A stretch of 6,914 nucleotides of DNA, taken from assembly GCA_030043575.1 (NCBI GenBank), contig JASHXK010000168.1, forward strand, positions 1 through 6,914, in the 5' to 3' direction. This DNA comes from Terriglobales bacterium. Its GTDB lineage: Bacteria; Acidobacteriota; Terriglobia; Terriglobales; Acidobacteriaceae. The position numbers were made by a program, and so were the translations under genes. Under the pieces are notes generated by a model. That model was given only the letters and a program-made list of their open reading frames with translations. It made no database searches and was not told where the DNA came from. Below, piece after piece: positions 6,848 through 6,914 of the stretch. Every line of letters begins with the position of its first letter. Positions within the stretch are counted from its first letter, which is position 1.

Positions 6848-6914
6848 ATGATCTCTCCACTGACTCCTCTCGAGTTTCTCGCGCGCAGCGGGAGTGCCTA
6901 TCACGATTGCACCG
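6848..6914 (+). CDS. Start of a putative AMP-forming acyl-CoA synthetase, cut by the window end
   Basis: Only 22 complete codons are present (MISPLTPLEFLARSGSAYHD, then CT). The pattern P-L-T-P-L-x-F-L-x-R-S-x-x-x-Y/F-x-D is characteristic of the N-terminus of AMP-dependent acyl-CoA synthetases of the fatty-acid CoA ligase type. These activate a carboxylic acid with ATP and CoA in the cytoplasm. In those proteins the next residues are usually T-A-V, consistent with the T seen here. The catalytic motifs lie beyond the window, so the call rests on this short segment plus a plausible ribosome binding site and -10. An unrelated gene remains possible. Confidence 0.55.
   Translation, partial: MISPLTPLEFLARSGSAYHDCT

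Noticed and set aside
1..6914. Mobile element, CRISPR array, defence or biosynthetic system
   Set aside because: I saw no transposase, direct-repeat array, integrase, phage gene or multi-gene cassette. The genes face different directions and look like unrelated housekeeping or transport functions.

Overview
The window reads as an ordinary chromosomal stretch of a moderately GC-rich Gram-negative bacterium, most likely an Acidobacteriota member (Terriglobia type). The main reason is the large TonB-dependent receptor, which has a carboxypeptidase-regulatory-like domain in front of the plug. Such receptors are abundant in that phylum. The assignment rests on recalled family features, not on a search.

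Layout, left to right. (1) Bases 1-531 (+): the C-terminal 176 residues of a zinc-type medium-chain alcohol dehydrogenase, carrying its nucleotide-binding fold; the 5' part lies outside. (2) A strong hairpin at 551-588 sits between this gene and a convergent neighbour. (3) Bases 630-2798 (-): a 722-residue polytopic membrane protein with about ten membrane segments and a large C-terminal soluble domain. It is uncharacterised, with a possible GT-C-like N-terminus. (4) Bases 2799-3251: a divergent intergenic region of about 450 bases. It holds a 20% GC island with a promoter-like element, a 19-bp palindrome, and two DnaA-box-like 9-mers in opposite orientation. (5) Bases 3252-6536 (+): a complete 1094-residue Oar-like TonB-dependent receptor, closed by a textbook intrinsic terminator at 6558-6586. 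(6) Bases 6587-6847: a gene-free stretch with a perfect TATAAT inside an 18-bp near-palindrome. (7) Bases 6848-6914 (+): the first 22 codons of a gene whose start resembles the N-terminus of AMP-forming acyl-CoA synthetases.

The genes do not form an operon. The first two converge, the membrane protein and the receptor diverge, and the receptor is terminated before the last gene starts. No shared pathway is evident. I found no RNA gene, insertion sequence, CRISPR array or phage feature, and nothing that amounts to a new multi-gene system. The points most worth a second look are the regulatory architecture upstream of the receptor, the palindrome over the -10 of the last gene, and the unassigned membrane protein.
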